This document shows, piece by piece, positions 1-12,963 of a stretch of DNA of 64,000 nucleotides. The stretch's first letter is position 1, and each line of letters starts with the position of its first letter. The notes beneath the pieces were generated by a model. The model saw only the letters and a program-made list of their open reading frames with translations, was not told where the DNA came from and made no database searches. Source of the stretch: Toxonevra muliebris (taxonomy: Eukaryota > Arthropoda > Insecta > Diptera > Pallopteridae); assembly GCA_963691655.1 (NCBI GenBank), contig OY829329.1:54511408-54575407 (forward strand). The letters run 5' to 3'. The position numbers and the translations under genes are program-made.

Positions 1-2246
1 AGGGCTGCTACTATACCATAGGAAAATATGTAGGTTCGTACTTTGTGCACAAAAGGAGCACAATACCCGTACATTTGTTAGAGCCTAAACCTATCGCAGT
101 AACAAACGTCAAAGCGCATTATTTATGCAATTTTCAATCAATTTTCAATTAGCTTTTTGTCAGAATAAGACAAAAACAAAAACCGAAAGAGAGAAAAAAA
201 ACCTATTTAGAATTGAAAATCAGCCTATGAACAATTTAGAAAAAAGGATTTGATAAGTGGAGTTTTAAAATGTATTTACTCTTATACTATTTTTCTTTGA
301 CCAACTACTACTACTACTACTGTTTTGCTACTGTTGTTTGCAAGCAATTCATTACTTTTCTACTTTCCTTTAAGAGTATTTGTACTAATTACAAGTGTCA
401 TAATTTTGCGTAAACGAAAAAGTATGTAAAGTAAGTGGTAGTCGGAGAAAACGTAAAAAAGTAGTAGTAGTAGTGGTACTAGTAGCGCTAGTGGGTACCT
501 TCTACTAATTAATTACACACTTGAGACTTTCGTTCTGTGCATGGCATGCAAAAGGAAAACTTGATAAAAGCAAAAGTAAACAAAAATAAAAGTTTACTTT
601 TTCTACTCCATTTTTACTTACCCTTGTTGCTTTTTTAGTATTTTTTTCTTTTTATTTATGAAAAAATTTTCAACAGTAAAATGTGCAAATAAACTATTTT
701 CGTACTTAATTAACAAAATTGTTTTAATGCGCACAAAGTCAACAAATGTTGCCTTGAGAGCTTGAAGGAGAAAGAAAGACACAGAACTTTGCACACAGGA
801 CGCTATTTTGGCTGTGTAAACATTTTATACAATAACAACTACAAAAGTACTAATGTTCCTAAAAGGAAATGGGTAAAGAAGTACTCGTGCAGCTCCTCAT
901 CATCGTCAGCGCTCACTTACCGGAAGTTAATAATTAATCTTAAAAAACCATCCATGGCAGGGTAGTGAAATTTACCAGGTAATTTCCCTCATTCCCGCCT
1001 ATCTTTCAACCTTTTACTTTTACATACTTATTTATGCAACCGTGCAACAATTAAAAGGATCAGTGACAGTGACGCTTAAGTAAATGTTTATATTTATTTG
1101 TTTGCTGTATATCTGTGTGTGTGTGTGTGTGTGTAGGAGAATCATAATTAGCGTAACGTCAGTCCATGTCCCTGGGGTAGAGAAACGGTAGAGTTTCAAC
1201 CTCTGTCTCAGGCTTGAATGAAATTAAAAAAATGCGAAATTATGTAATAAAGATGGAAAAAGAATTAAAAATGTGCATAGGATTTGTTGCTTTTGTTAGA
1301 TGCTTTAATTTTTCACATCGTTTGACACATTTTCGACTTAAATTCGCTTAAATTCGTTTATATGTACACAAAGAATATTGTCCAACTTCCAAAGAGCATT
1401 TGGACTAAGTGAACTGTTGGTGTCGTTTATGCAAACTAAAATCCGAAATTATTACTCATATAACTAATAAAATTCTTGTGCTAAAAGCCTTTATATAGTA
1501 ATTTCAAACCCAATATAAATAAATATATCAATGGTTAAAAAATTGCAGCGGAAATTCTAAATATCTTAGGAAAAATCCTGCGAATTTTAAGGTATTCGTA
1601 AAATGGGACTGTAGTTCGACTCGGACAACACCATTTCGAGTGGAGGGGACATCCTATAATTTTGCATATTTTGTTTTCCTCTTTACATTACACTGTACAA
1701 CAAGAAACATTTAGAAGCATTAGAAGTGAGATTCGTGAAATATTTAAGTAAAATTTTTTCTCTGGGATCACAGCCGCGTCACACTAGTCCCCTTTCCCCG
1801 ATTGAAGAAAATAACAAATATTTTCCAAAAAAAAAAAGAAAAACATTTCTTCTAAAAAGTTAGGGGAAGGAGAATTTGCAAATAATAAATTAAAAATAAA
1901 AATAAAATATAATAAATATTTAGTAAAGAGATTAAGAGATTGTGTATAATATTGTTATAAATTTAAGCTATTTGTTTATTTGTAGTAACTATTATACATA
2001 TACATTTTTTTCAAATATTTTCCTAAATTTAAAATTTCAATTTGGAGGGTTTCTTTATGTAGTGCGTTCCAAACCCGACGCACATCCGTTGATTAAAGTT
2101 CATCTCCTTTACCCACTGAGTGGTTTTTTAGTGGAACATGTTTTTGCATATTCCGATAAAAAAAAAAAATGGTGCCTTCTAAAATTTTCTAGATATATTC
2201 TAAATTTTCTCTCTCGAAATTTGTCAATTTTCAGATTTCGTGATAA
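1..2246. other. Gene-poor AT-rich DNA
   Basis: I see no convincing coding sequence here. The short open frames are rich in Lys, Asn and Phe from A/T runs and lack domains or splice structure. There is a (TG)n microsatellite at 1114-1134 and several short trinucleotide runs, including CTA at about 305-320 and GTA near 465. Confidence 0.6.
1114..1134. repeat. (TG)n microsatellite
   Basis: About ten uninterrupted TG dinucleotides, an ordinary microsatellite. Confidence 0.95.
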
Positions 2247-2692
2247 TATGGGAAATGAACTAGCTGATAAATAAGCTAATGAAGGTTCAGCAATTGCACC
2301 ATGGGGTCCGGAGTTTTTTTTTGCGTAATTTCGTGGGTTCTATCCATTGAGAAAGATGGTCCGAGCTTGACTCCTGCAGAACCGCAAAGTGCTTTGTGAG
2401 ACAAACTAACAAAAATCAGCGGAATTTCTTTTAAAACTGAGAAGAAAGAATCTAAAATAACTGGTGGGTGTCATCACAGGGCACAACACATGTGGTCAGC
2501 ATATGACCAACATGGGCATCATCACCTATTCAACCTGTCAATCGTGTCTTGAGGACGATTATACTATGGAGAATTATCTTTGTAACTGTCCAGCGTGAGC
2601 GAGAATCAGATTAAGGCTATTGGGTAGTGATGTCTTGAATATGAATAATATCCATACTCTCCCTTTTCGAGGTTGAGAAACCTTAGACCTTT
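2247..2692 (+). pseudogene. LINE ORF2 fragment: RNase H end and C-terminal region
   Basis: The plus strand reads as the end of a non-LTR retrotransposon polyprotein. It begins with the RNase H motif GNELAD at about 2250-2268. It continues with an ITGH-type stretch near 2470 and a Cys-containing segment near 2545-2595 (CLEDDYTMENYLCNCPA), and ends with RLRLLGSDVLN near 2605-2640. This order of RNase H, then C...C...CPA...LG is usual for insect LINEs that encode RNase H. In-frame stops and frameshifts show it is dead. The RT and endonuclease parts are absent. The same region of related LINEs recurs on the minus strand at 18.8-19.9 kb. Confidence 0.75.
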
Positions 2693-3033
2693 CTTCTTTT
2701 CATTTATCCCCTCACATATCTTTCATGTCTTTATACTCTCTTCTCTCTGGCTCTATCTTGGGTATAGAACAATGGTCTTTGAGACTGAGTGCTTTGGTTT
2801 AGTCCAGCCCAACTTCAACTCTAAACTCTAGTTTTCTAACCCTTAAAATGGCGCAAAATTTTTTAGTTTTGACACTATGAATTTTTTGAATTTTGTCTAG
2901 GGGACGAAACACTGTAAGGTGCTACGAGCAGGTTGTGGGTTGAGTTGAGATGAAGTAGTGCAAAAATCGATCAATGTTGATTAATGTTGGGTTTTTGCTT
3001 CTTTTTCGAGTCTAGTCGAACTTCAAGAAAATG
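2693..3033. other. Non-coding spacer
   Basis: No gene or clear repeat structure seen between the LINE remnant and the mariner element. Confidence 0.5.
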
Positions 3034-3943
3034 TATCGATCAAAAAGTTTCTGGAATTTATTCAGAAAATTAAAAATACAAGTTTATCCATCTAAATCTA
3101 TATTGCCCCCTTCAAAGTAATCCCCATCGACTGCAACACACTTATGCCAGCGCTTGATCCAATTCTCGAAACATTTTTTTTATTCGGTTTTCGGTATATC
3201 CATCAGTGCTTCCTGCGATTTTTCCATTACTTCCTCTCGGCTGCTGAAACGCGTTCCCCGTAATGGTTTTTAACTCGATTGAACAGAAAGAAATCACAGG
3301 GAGCCAAATCAGGTGAATTCGGTGGCTGTTGGATGGTATTTGTTGAATTTTTCGTCAAAAAATTACGAATAATAATGGCACTGTGCGACGGTGCGTTATC
3401 ATGGTGCAAAATCCACGAGTTTTCTGTCCACAATTCTGGTCTCTTTCGGCGAATTGCTTCATGCAAATGCCTCATAACGCCCAAATAATACTCTCTGATG
3501 GTTAATTTGCGGTTATTGACTAAAATTTCTTTTACTTTATCAACGTTTTCGTCGGTTTTCGATGTCGATGGTCTGCCACTGCGTTCATCATCTTCGATTG
3601 ACTCACGACCACTTTTGAACCGCTCGTGCCACTGATAAACGATCGTTTTCTTTAGAGAATCGTTGCCGAAACACTTTTCCAACATTTCCAACGTTCGCGC
3701 ACCATTAAATCCGCAAAACTTAATACAATACAATTTAATAAAATTGTAAAAAATCGCCAACACACACAGAGATAGATGTACTCTTGGCTACGAAACTTTT
3801 GCCAATGTCAAGCTATGACGCTAAGATTTAGAGGGAATATCAACAACAGATGTACCAACTTAACAAAAAAAACAGAACTCAAATCAGAACGATGAGAGCG
3901 CCACACGGTGGTTATTCCGGGAACTTTTTGATCAAGGTGGTAT
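3034..3943 (-). mobile_element. Internally deleted mariner element
   Basis: Inverted ends carry the shared core GATCAAAAAGTT, at about 3038-3049 on the left and inverted at about 3922-3934 on the right, around a minus-strand mariner transposase remnant. Length is about 0.9 kb against about 1.3 kb for an intact mariner. The outermost bases of the two ends differ, so the exact boundaries are uncertain by a few bases. Confidence 0.85.
3227..3763 (-). pseudogene. Mariner transposase, internal deletion
   Basis: A 178-residue open frame joins two separated parts of a mariner transposase (about 345 aa when intact). The N-terminal half has the helix-turn-helix DNA-binding region, including VYQWHERFKSG, and the linker with SGRPSTSKTDENV. 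At about residue 90 it jumps from LTIRE straight to YYLGVMRHL. The catalytic region then has HHDNAPSH (second Asp) and SPDLAPCDFFLF (third Asp, the DD34D spacing). The segment with the first catalytic Asp is missing, so the protein cannot be active. The open frame probably survives because the deletion kept phase and the copy is fairly young. Confidence 0.9.
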
Positions 3944-6126
3944 ATTGATTCTTTAGTTGCTCAAAAATCTGACCAAACACTTTCCATTTTTCATACAATT
4001 TTAGTAAACTTAAAAAAAAAACATGAATGAAGCCCTGCCATGCCTTAGAAAACAATTTGAAATATTCTGCACTATTCTAAATATTCCCGAGTGAAATCCC
4101 TTGAAAAAGTTGTTTCTTTTGCTGTACGAATACATGGAAAAGAAACAAATCCTCGGGGATTTAATTTCGAGAATATTTAGAATAGGACTGATTAAAGCGA
4201 TTTTGTGCAAAATTTTAAAAACAGTTGTAAGAATATGTATATATCTCTACAACTCAACAAAATTAAAAAAAAAGAGAAATTTCAGCAGGGCTTTGATATC
4301 CGCAAGAATAAGTGCGTCACTATTCAGAATTTTTTAAAGCAGAACAGAAAATTTTAAAGATATTTTCCTGAATATCATCCAACTCAGATGTGTAAAAATG
4401 AGGTTGTGGTGTCGAAATACACTTTAGAAATACACTTTGCTAACTCTCAAATTACTCTCTAATATTCGGAATAAAGTAAAAATAGATTCTTGATCTCTAG
4501 AAAATCTTCATAAACTATGTCTCACTACAGTAAAACTTTTTAAGTGCAAAATTCAGAATAAGAAGGATAAATAAATTTCGGAGTTTGTTCAGGATCACAC
4601 GTGCAGATCGTGATTTCCAAATATACTTCTCTACCTTTCTGTTATTGCTTCTTAATAGTTTGCTAAGTTTTTTTTTTTTTAATAAATACGCGTTTTCAAT
4701 AAAGAGATAATATATGTTGTGTTTTTTTTTTTTTGAGTGGCAGGTTGCAATTGGTTGGACATCATTCCTTTTAGCCTCGAATGATACTAAACTCTGGAAT
4801 TTATATGGTATGATACACACATCGGCTTCACATTCTTAACCCACTTTTAGCTGCTGCAAGCAGGGCAGTAGCCAGGATTTTTTTCGGGAGGAGGGGATTT
4901 TTTCATTCAAAGAAAATATTCATAAATATTTTTTATGAAACTGATGTTTAAATACAGTAAATTAAATACGATGATGCATTTGATGGACCCTGCCAAACAG
5001 TAGAAGATTATGGTTAATAAAGAGCGAAGACTTAGATATGATAATATCCTTTTTAATTAACGTAAAGGACATAATTTCAATAACGCATTGATTTGCCATA
5101 TTACTGATGATTTACCCAACCTCAAAAAAATTACCGAAAATCCCAAAAAACAGTATTTTTTTTATCCTACTGGCGCATAACTTTGATAATGGCATTTGGG
5201 CCATTATTTATTATGACGAATCCGTATGAGGTTGAAATATATTTCCAAAATTCGTGCAGTCACAGCATTGCAAGCAATCTCCCGAGTAGGGGTGCTCTGA
5301 GCAATAATGTGTTAAAGAATTAATTACATTTTAAGATTGTTTCCAAAAACGTTGGAGCTGATCCAATAACACTGTCCTACATGGGTTTTACGAATGATTT
5401 TTTCATGCTGAACATGAATCTTTGGTCAAAAACTTCCCATTATGTCACGTTTTTGGCCATTTTTGAAAAATTGTAGAGCTAAACCCTGACGTGCTGCAAA
5501 CTTCCAAATTTAGAAATTAAAGGCTGAATCATGTCCTTTCAAATGATCCTTAAGCGAAATTGTTTGCACGCACCCCTAAAGCAGGAGATGTATTTATGTC
5601 AAGGGGTGCAGGAAAAAAATATACACAGAATGGATTTTAACTTACACCCACGACCAGGCATATTGATGAGTGCAGTGGTCCGAAGTGTTTTAAGGGCCGC
5701 TAGTTACAAATTTACAATTCTGCAGTCAGATTTAAAAAATTTAAAATGGCGTTTCAAATATGGCGGACGAGTCTAGTGTGAAGGAGCCATCTGTTGGGAG
5801 AAAAACTCCAAACATACTACATAAGAAAATATTGCTTTCAAATAAGTCTAATTTTACAAGGATCCGATAAATTGTTCTATTTTTTTATTAATTTTTATAT
5901 CTTCCAAACTGTTTCAGGACGAAACTTTAAATCAAAAGCGAATCGGATTTGGTCGCATAGTGTAACTAAGATTTCAATTTTTTTTTGTGTTTAACTTTTT
6001 AGAAAGAAACCTATAGAAGTAAAAAGTATTTAAAAATCATTTAAGAGATTTTATTTTCTCTGGTAATTAATATAAAAGGGGGGAGGGGAGAACCCCCCCT
6101 AAATAAGGCCTTGGCTGCTGGGTTTT
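3944..6126. other. Non-coding, with a possible terminal-repeat element at 4863-6121
   Basis: No gene seen. GCAGTAGCCAGGA with a G-rich tract at 4865-4900 is echoed in inverted form at about 6080-6122 (a C-rich tract, then AAGGCCTTGGCTGCTG). This suggests a 1.25-kb non-autonomous element. The match is short and I find no target-site duplication. A stretch near 5690-5770 (AAATGGCG, ATATGGCGGA) resembles part of the foldback at 38.9-39.0 kb. Confidence 0.3.
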
Positions 6127-6500
6127 AAATTGTTTTTTTTTTTTAATTTTTACAGGGCCATAAAATTTTTGTTGAAAAAAGCCACCAAAAATCGGTGGTT
6201 GACACAATTTAAAAAAAAATATATAGCCTAAACTAGAATCAAAAAGATCGGTTTTGAATTTCTCGATTTTCAGGCGATTTTCTAACCTCAAAAGTCGAAA
6301 ATTAAGGAAACATCCACCATTTTTTTATTTTTTGACCGAAATATTTTGTTTTAGTTCAGATGATAGCAACTTCGATATAAAACAATTTCTTTTCATTTTT
6401 TTTTAAATCATCCAGTCAGCTGATATTATGTCAACCACCGATTTTGGCGGTTTTTTCAAAAACGATCCTGCAAAAATTAAAAAAAAAAAACATTTTTTAA
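6127..6500. mobile_element. Inverted-repeat MITE
   Basis: The left arm (6127-6205) and right arm (6429-6500) are imperfect inverted repeats of about 75 bp containing the complementary blocks AATCGGTGGTTGACA and TGTCAACCACCGATTTTGG. They flank a spacer of about 220 bp. No coding capacity. The superfamily is not clear because the ends lie in A/T runs. Confidence 0.6.
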
Positions 6501-8699
6501 ACCTTAATAAACATGTTTCAAAATGATATCTTTATTATTTATACATACAAAAATTGTTTAAATAAAATTTGTTTTGAAAATTTTTAGGTCGCTTAACCAA
6601 AAATAGTAAGGATATAAATTTTGCATTTGATTTGAAGGACTAAATTCATTCAGATAAAAAATCCATTTTAATGTGAACACTATAACCTCATAGGTTTCAT
6701 TATATTTTTTGTATTTTAGACTTAATCTAACTTCAAATTTTTCTCATTTCACTGTCCATAACTTCTCAAATAAAAGCTTATTATATATACGAGTAGCTAT
6801 GCATTGTTTAATGAGTTGACCTTATTTCCTCGAGATAGGCTTATTACTAGGCTACATCTTGTAAAGAACAAAAAAAATGGGGTCTTTATAGTTACCACAA
6901 AAAAAAAAAAGAGGAAATTATTTTAGTAACTTCGACGAGTGGCCTTAAATGGATTAAGGCAGCTTACGTCTTTTTATATTATAAAGTTTCCATTAAAAGA
7001 ATTTACATACAACTATGATATTGTGAATGTCAAAATTCCGAATGAATTTGTGTGAAAAAGTTTAAATCTACATAAACTTTCTCATGCCATCAACAATTCG
7101 TACATAAATAGTTAGTCTAGTCTGCATATTGTCCTTGATACGAGTATAAAGTTAATTAACACTTCTTTAGATTATTCTCACTCTCAAAAAGGACGACAAT
7201 GATCCAAGCATCCAACCAACCAACAATATTAAATTCCTTATACAGAACAAAAGGACAAAAAGTGAAATCCTTATACAAAACAACAAAAACTAAGTGTGAA
7301 TGGAAGGAAGACTGGTTGCTGCATGCAGTACATGCTGTAAACGTTTTTCACTCTAACTGCTGCCTCAAACAAACAAACAAACATAACTCAATCGAAAAAT
7401 TCTAAATACAATCGTATCTAAAGATTTATTGGGTATTACGTGTGTGTGTGTGAAGCGTGTAAAGTTGGTAGATTTGCAGCACGCTTTTATCTGCAACAGC
7501 AACACCAACAAGTACAGATATCTAACTACCAAACTGACAATGCGACAATTACTTCACTGCCACACACAAAAATACATATATTTTAGCTTTTATTTGCTTT
7601 GTACAAAATTTTTTTTTTAAATAAATTACACATCTCTCTCTCTACCATTGCGATACAATATGAGGGGATGAGGCGAGAAAGGGATAAAGTCGGAAACTAA
7701 AAATGGGTGCTCACAGAAAATATCATTAAGCTCCCAAACAATAACAACAACCACTTGACTGTGCCTGCCATTGCGTTTGTTTCCGTTTCCGGAAAATAGC
7801 AGTGGCATTTAACAGTGATAGAGCAAGCAGGCTGACAGGCATGCAGACAGTCACATTTACTGCTGCTGGTAGCCGTGCGCTAAATTGTCACACTGTCTGC
7901 ATTGCTGCTCGCCTCCTCGTCCTTCAACTCTCTTTTCACATTATTTTCTCCCTTCTGTTTTCTTTCTCGTGTTGTCGTACGTAGTCGCTTTTCTAACTTT
8001 GAGCTGCTGATTTCTACCCGAAAGGTAAATATTTGTTTATCCTTTTGAACCCTTCTAACGATTAAACACACACAAACACACCATTCGCCAAGACAAAAAT
8101 GAGATGAGACAAGGTTTTGGTGCTTGTTTGTTTATTTGTTTTTTATTACATTTTAGGTTGAGGGGAGGTGAACCTCGCCCACCCTACAGTATGTATAAAA
8201 TGTAATAGCTTGAATTTTGGTTTTTCTGTTTAGCATAACATAAAGCAAAAACAATTAAGAAAAATCGATTACGGACAGTTTGAAAACGAAGAAGAATCAA
8301 GGGGAAGGGGGCATCATTTAATATTTTCTTGTATTTGAAATTATTTTCATTTGAATTTTACTCTTGCATTGAGAGACCATGGTTTTGTGGGTTTTGGGGA
8401 TAATCCTAACCGCCCCTCCCCCACCACTTTACCGATGCAAATCGAAAACATTAGATCGCTGATTATGAATCAAAAACAAATTTAAAAAAACTGTAACCCG
8501 CTAGTGTTTCTGAGGATTCATCAACCAACTCGAAGACCTTCCGATTTCGATGATGTATGTATATTTTCGGTCTAAAACTCTTCTGATTTGCAGTCAAAAT
8601 GTTACGACCTAGCCTCAGGAATCTGCAAATGCTGGCCTAAAACTTATCAGTAACAAAACGGTAGCAATTAAAGTAAAATCGAATAATAACAACAACTTC
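6501..8699. other. Non-coding AT-rich DNA
   Basis: Several short open frames occur on both strands between 7200 and 8070. None shows a recognisable domain, and overlapping frames on opposite strands are equally open, so I do not call genes. Confidence 0.5.
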
Positions 8700-8929
8700 A
8701 TGATTGGCAACGATTGCATCCAGACGCCTTTACTTACCCGGGGCAGCATAATAATACCAGATGAACAAGAATACCTGGAAAAGACATATAATTTTCAGAT
8801 TTTCAGGAAGGCGAACATATACTCCTCCAAAAACTCAGACCAACAAGACATCAGAAAAGAAGAACGCCCAAATGCAACGTTCGTTTTCACGTTAGCTTGA
8901 AGGTAGGAATCGAAGAATCCTAAGTAGAA

Positions 8930-9240
8930 TATACACAAATTTTCTGGCAAGGCATCGTACAAGAAGTTAATGTTTTGTAGAGGCCCTAGCTTTACGGGGA
9001 GATAAAGAATCCTCCTAACGAACAAACTATAAAGTTTCGCCGCGCCTTGGTAGGCAAATATAATCACAAACTTTAAGGTGTATCGTAGATGTAATTTGAA
9101 TCCAACGTTTAACTCTATAAATGGAAGTGGATTGAATACACCCTCAGCCAAAACCCTAGACAAAATCTTTTGGCAACCCGTTAAAACGAACCCACAAAGG
9201 AGTAGGAGAAGAGCCCACCGAAAAATATTTTTAAAAAAGT
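8930..9240 (+). pseudogene. Possible LINE 3' tail remnant
   Basis: On the plus strand near 9115-9210 the frames spell KWKWIEYTL and, after a frameshift, NPQRSRRRAHRK. Many LINE polyproteins end in a pattern of KWIGHTLR then NPQG-RRRGRPK, so this is plausibly a decayed LINE tail. Frameshifts and lack of upstream RT make it weak. The longer minus-strand open frame over the same bases has no recognisable domain. Confidence 0.35.
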
Positions 9241-11279
9241 AAAATTTTGATTGAAAATTATTAAAATGCTTTATTGGGCCCTATGTAGAAAAACTAGATT
9301 CAATTATAAATGTTGAATACTTACATTCGGATCCTATGGCACAAGAGAATGCGCACACCTTTAGCAAATCTCTGGATCTGCTGAACACAATACATGGTAT
9401 GATAATTGCAATGCAAATTTTCATTATTTAAAGCCAATAACTCCTTTCAGTTTTCTCCCTACATTTCCCCTATAAAAATCAAATATAAATGATTGTGTTT
9501 CTCTTCTTCATTTTTGTTCTTGTTTTTTTTTCTTTTTTTGTAGCTAATAAAGCATTTCTTTATGCTTTTGCAGCAGCACAAGTACAATTTACTACTATTG
9601 AAATTTATTACATTTTATGAAAAAAATAAAAATAAAATATGAATGCACAATTTTAAATTCCATTAAATTCGCGCATAATTTCGCTGATCAAAGCAGATTT
9701 TTAGATATTTTTCGTAGTCTCTCAAATTCATTGACTTCCGTCTACCGCCTGAAGCCTCTTGCTGCCTGCTGTTCCTCGTGTTTCGCCTTCCATCTCCTGT
9801 TCTCAAAGGAAGCGAAAATCAAAAACGCTACAAATACTGCGCAAAATTTCAATGCAAAGATAAATGTAATTCGCACAAGCGATTTGTTACGCGCAAGCGA
9901 GAAATTTATGCGAATTTGTAATGCAATTTATAAGCTTGAGCTTGAGTGTGAGTGTAAAATGCAACGCTGCATATGGATTGTCTACGCAGTGTTGCACAAG
10001 TTACTAAATATATTGCGGGTGGTAGTAAGTTATGACAAACGTTTCGAATGCGTGGGAAATGAATCGAATTACTTACAAATGCATGATGTATGAAGGTAGT
10101 TTTTGCTGAGTATTGGTTAAAAATGATATTATATGGGAAAGGTTTAAAAATGTGAAAATTTCCTTGAATAAAAATAGTTGAAAAATGATTCAAAAAATCT
10201 ATAAAGGAAACTTTAAAATAAGAGAATGCCAGAAAAGTATCCGGCTTATTCTTGACTTAAATTCTAGACCCAAAAATAGCAATAAATTTTGATAACGATA
10301 TGACACTTTGGCTTAACAATATTTGTTTGTCAAAATGGCGGCAACGAAGAAAATGTTAAAGTATTTAGCAAAAACAAACATTTTCTTTTTCAAAAGTTTT
10401 GCACAATTTGTCCGAAAAGTAGTAGGTAATAATAAACAGGAAACGGAAACGAGTATGGCGCATGTAAAGGTCAAGGGAGATGAATGTTGAAAGAGAGATA
10501 GAGAGAGAGAGAGAAAAAAGGAAGGAAATAAAGTAACTTGACAGTTTTGTGGTGACTAAATGTCATACTGAAAACAAAAAGTTTCTTGTCAACGGAAAAT
10601 TTACATAAACACGCAAATGAATTAAATTAAATTAAATTTTTTTTTTTGTGACACTTTAAAGTCTCGTCGACAGTGAAAACATTGAGGCTACAAGAAAGAA
10701 AAAGAAGGTGTCAAAAGAATCTTACCTTTTTTCATTTTAAAAGGAAACCACAACAAAATAGTAGACAGAAAGAAAGCCAGCAAAAAAAAAACACCATAAA
10801 AAATTTTATGCTTGTTAAAGTTTAATTGAGTTTTGCGGGCAAAAATGTTGTATTTAGTAGACAACACTGCTTTGTTTTGTATTCCATTAAATTTACAACT
10901 ACAGAGATGGGGAATGTCACAAAAAATATGCACCCTTAAAAAAATATACGAAAAAAAAACAACAAAAGCTTAGTAGTAGTAATAGTAGGAGCTTGAAAGT
11001 TTCAATGAATTGGCAAAAAACGCTGCAAAAAATTGTACGAGAGGACGAGAGGAAAAAATCTCAGTTAGCTCATTTTGTAGCTGGAAGCTAGAAAAGTGTT
11101 GCCAATGCAGGACAAAAAAAAAAAAAAACATGCACAACATGATTTCGTACTTTTTGTTGTTGTTGTTGCTTGGTTTGCATGGAAAAAAATAGTATGCTTT
11201 AAAAAGGTGTTGCGCAAACATAATTAATGAAAAATTTAAATATTTCACGTAATTTTGTTGAGAGCCTGAAATTCAGCCA
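9241..11279. other. Non-coding AT-rich DNA
   Basis: No gene recognised. Includes a GA-rich run at about 10488-10513. An open frame of about 158 codons near 9617 has no family signature. Confidence 0.5.
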
Positions 11280-11470
11280 AGCAATCTACTCAGTAATCTA
11301 CAAAGAAGGGCATCAGAACCCTTTAAGATTCTTAAATTAAAAGAGATATAGACGTTGGCGTACGACAGGGAAATTTAGTTACCCTCTTAATACAGCAGTA
11401 CAAGGAATACACTGCACTGGACGCCGTTTAGGAAACTTAATGACTTCCGAGGTAAAAAGAAACGTGAAGC
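11280..11470 (+). pseudogene. Short LINE reverse transcriptase remnant
   Basis: The plus strand reads KRDIDVGVRQGN at about 11340-11378, matching the GVRQGD block of LINE reverse transcriptases. In another frame an AVQGI...GRRLGNL stretch resembles the segment that follows it. Frameshifted and isolated. Confidence 0.4.
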
Positions 11471-12963
11471 CTTATTGCTGGACTAAAAACACTGTGCGAC
11501 ATATTTTTGTGTTATGGATTTTAAATGACGTAGTATTGCAGAGGCATCTCAATTTTAAATATTGAATTTAAAATTAAAATATCTCAGGAGGATATTTGTT
11601 CCCCATGTCTCGTCTCTATCATTATTACTCTTTTTGCAAATATAACCGGTACTAAAGGGCCATCTGTACATATTATTGCTCAATATCATATTACCTTTCA
11701 TATAAATCTAAATTTGCAAAGATACGATAATGTTTTTAATTTCCGTTGATTTTTAAACTTAGTACGATAACCCCCGCCCCCATCCTTTACGGTATCGGTT
11801 AAGCGTATGTCAGTCAGACTATTCAAAACTAGGTTACTCAATCCATTTAGACTTCATTCTGTATTTTAGCGGGTCCCCGGAATCAACTAACCCCAACTCA
11901 GACAGGTCGTTGTAGAAGTATTTGTGTGAACCGTAGCAAAGGCAATGAGATATGGGCTCCTCCTACTTGACGTTATAAAAACTCATATATGAAATACTTC
12001 TATATTGGCAGTAACCTACCTTCATAATGAATTTGAATTCCGTAAACAAAGAGAGACAGTCAATATCGAAATTGTTTATTTATGTTGGTATACGGGTATA
12101 TTTGTAAACTATACAAACAAACAATTGTCAAATCGTTCCAGGGGCGAAATTAAAATAGAAGAATATGGTCCGAAACTATTTTTACATACATAAATTTCTG
12201 GTTTCTTCTATTTGTTAATAGTCCTCAGATGTGAAAAGCGCTGAGCAAATAAAAATATCCTTTTACTTTTAAGTCACAAATTGCTGCCCACTTTTGTCGC
12301 ATTTCGGCATTCTTTGGCAGCCTTTTTAATTGTTTTTTATCACAATTATGAACATATTTCCGTATGCAAAATAAATTAATTAACTTTGTTTCTGTTTTAC
12401 ACAAGTAAAAGCTACTTTCGGACCTTTTTCTGTTTTAATTTATTAAATTCATTTAAAAAAACTAATTCAAACAAATTTCACATAAACTAAACTCTAAAAA
12501 ATGGAAAAAAATTATTTGATATGTTTGACACCGCTCCTGAGATTTATATTTTTGAAAAGTCATTCCGGGTACATTCGTTTATCGATTTTCTCACTCTAAT
12601 GTTGGGGAATGTACCTTGTGTGTACTGCAGTTTTTAAAACTATTTATTCTTCAAAGAATTATAATGACTCAGACATCACTTCTTTACAAAGTCTTTGAAT
12701 TCCAATTAAAATTTCTCTTCTCCTTTCGATCTACCAATGATATAGGAAACTCAGAATATTTAAATTACGAAATTAAACTTAATATTTAATATGTATGTAG
12801 TAAAATAATTGTCTCTCAATTTGGTATTGTCAGACCTTTTCCCAGACAGTCTTGTGTAGACACTAGAGTGCTGAAATCAATATACATGGGCTGTCCCAAG
12901 GGCGAGGAGGCGGGGGAGTAATTCGAAAATAGCCCTCATAAACTTAGTTTAGGTGATTTTTAA
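11471..12963. other. Non-coding AT-rich DNA
   Basis: No gene or defined repeat recognised. Confidence 0.5.

Noticed and set aside
3279..3488. Plus-strand frame inside the mariner
   Set aside because: Shadow of the minus-strand transposase.
9617..10093. 158-codon plus-strand frame
   Set aside because: Length alone is the only evidence. There is no domain, no signal peptide and an overlapping frame on the other strand.
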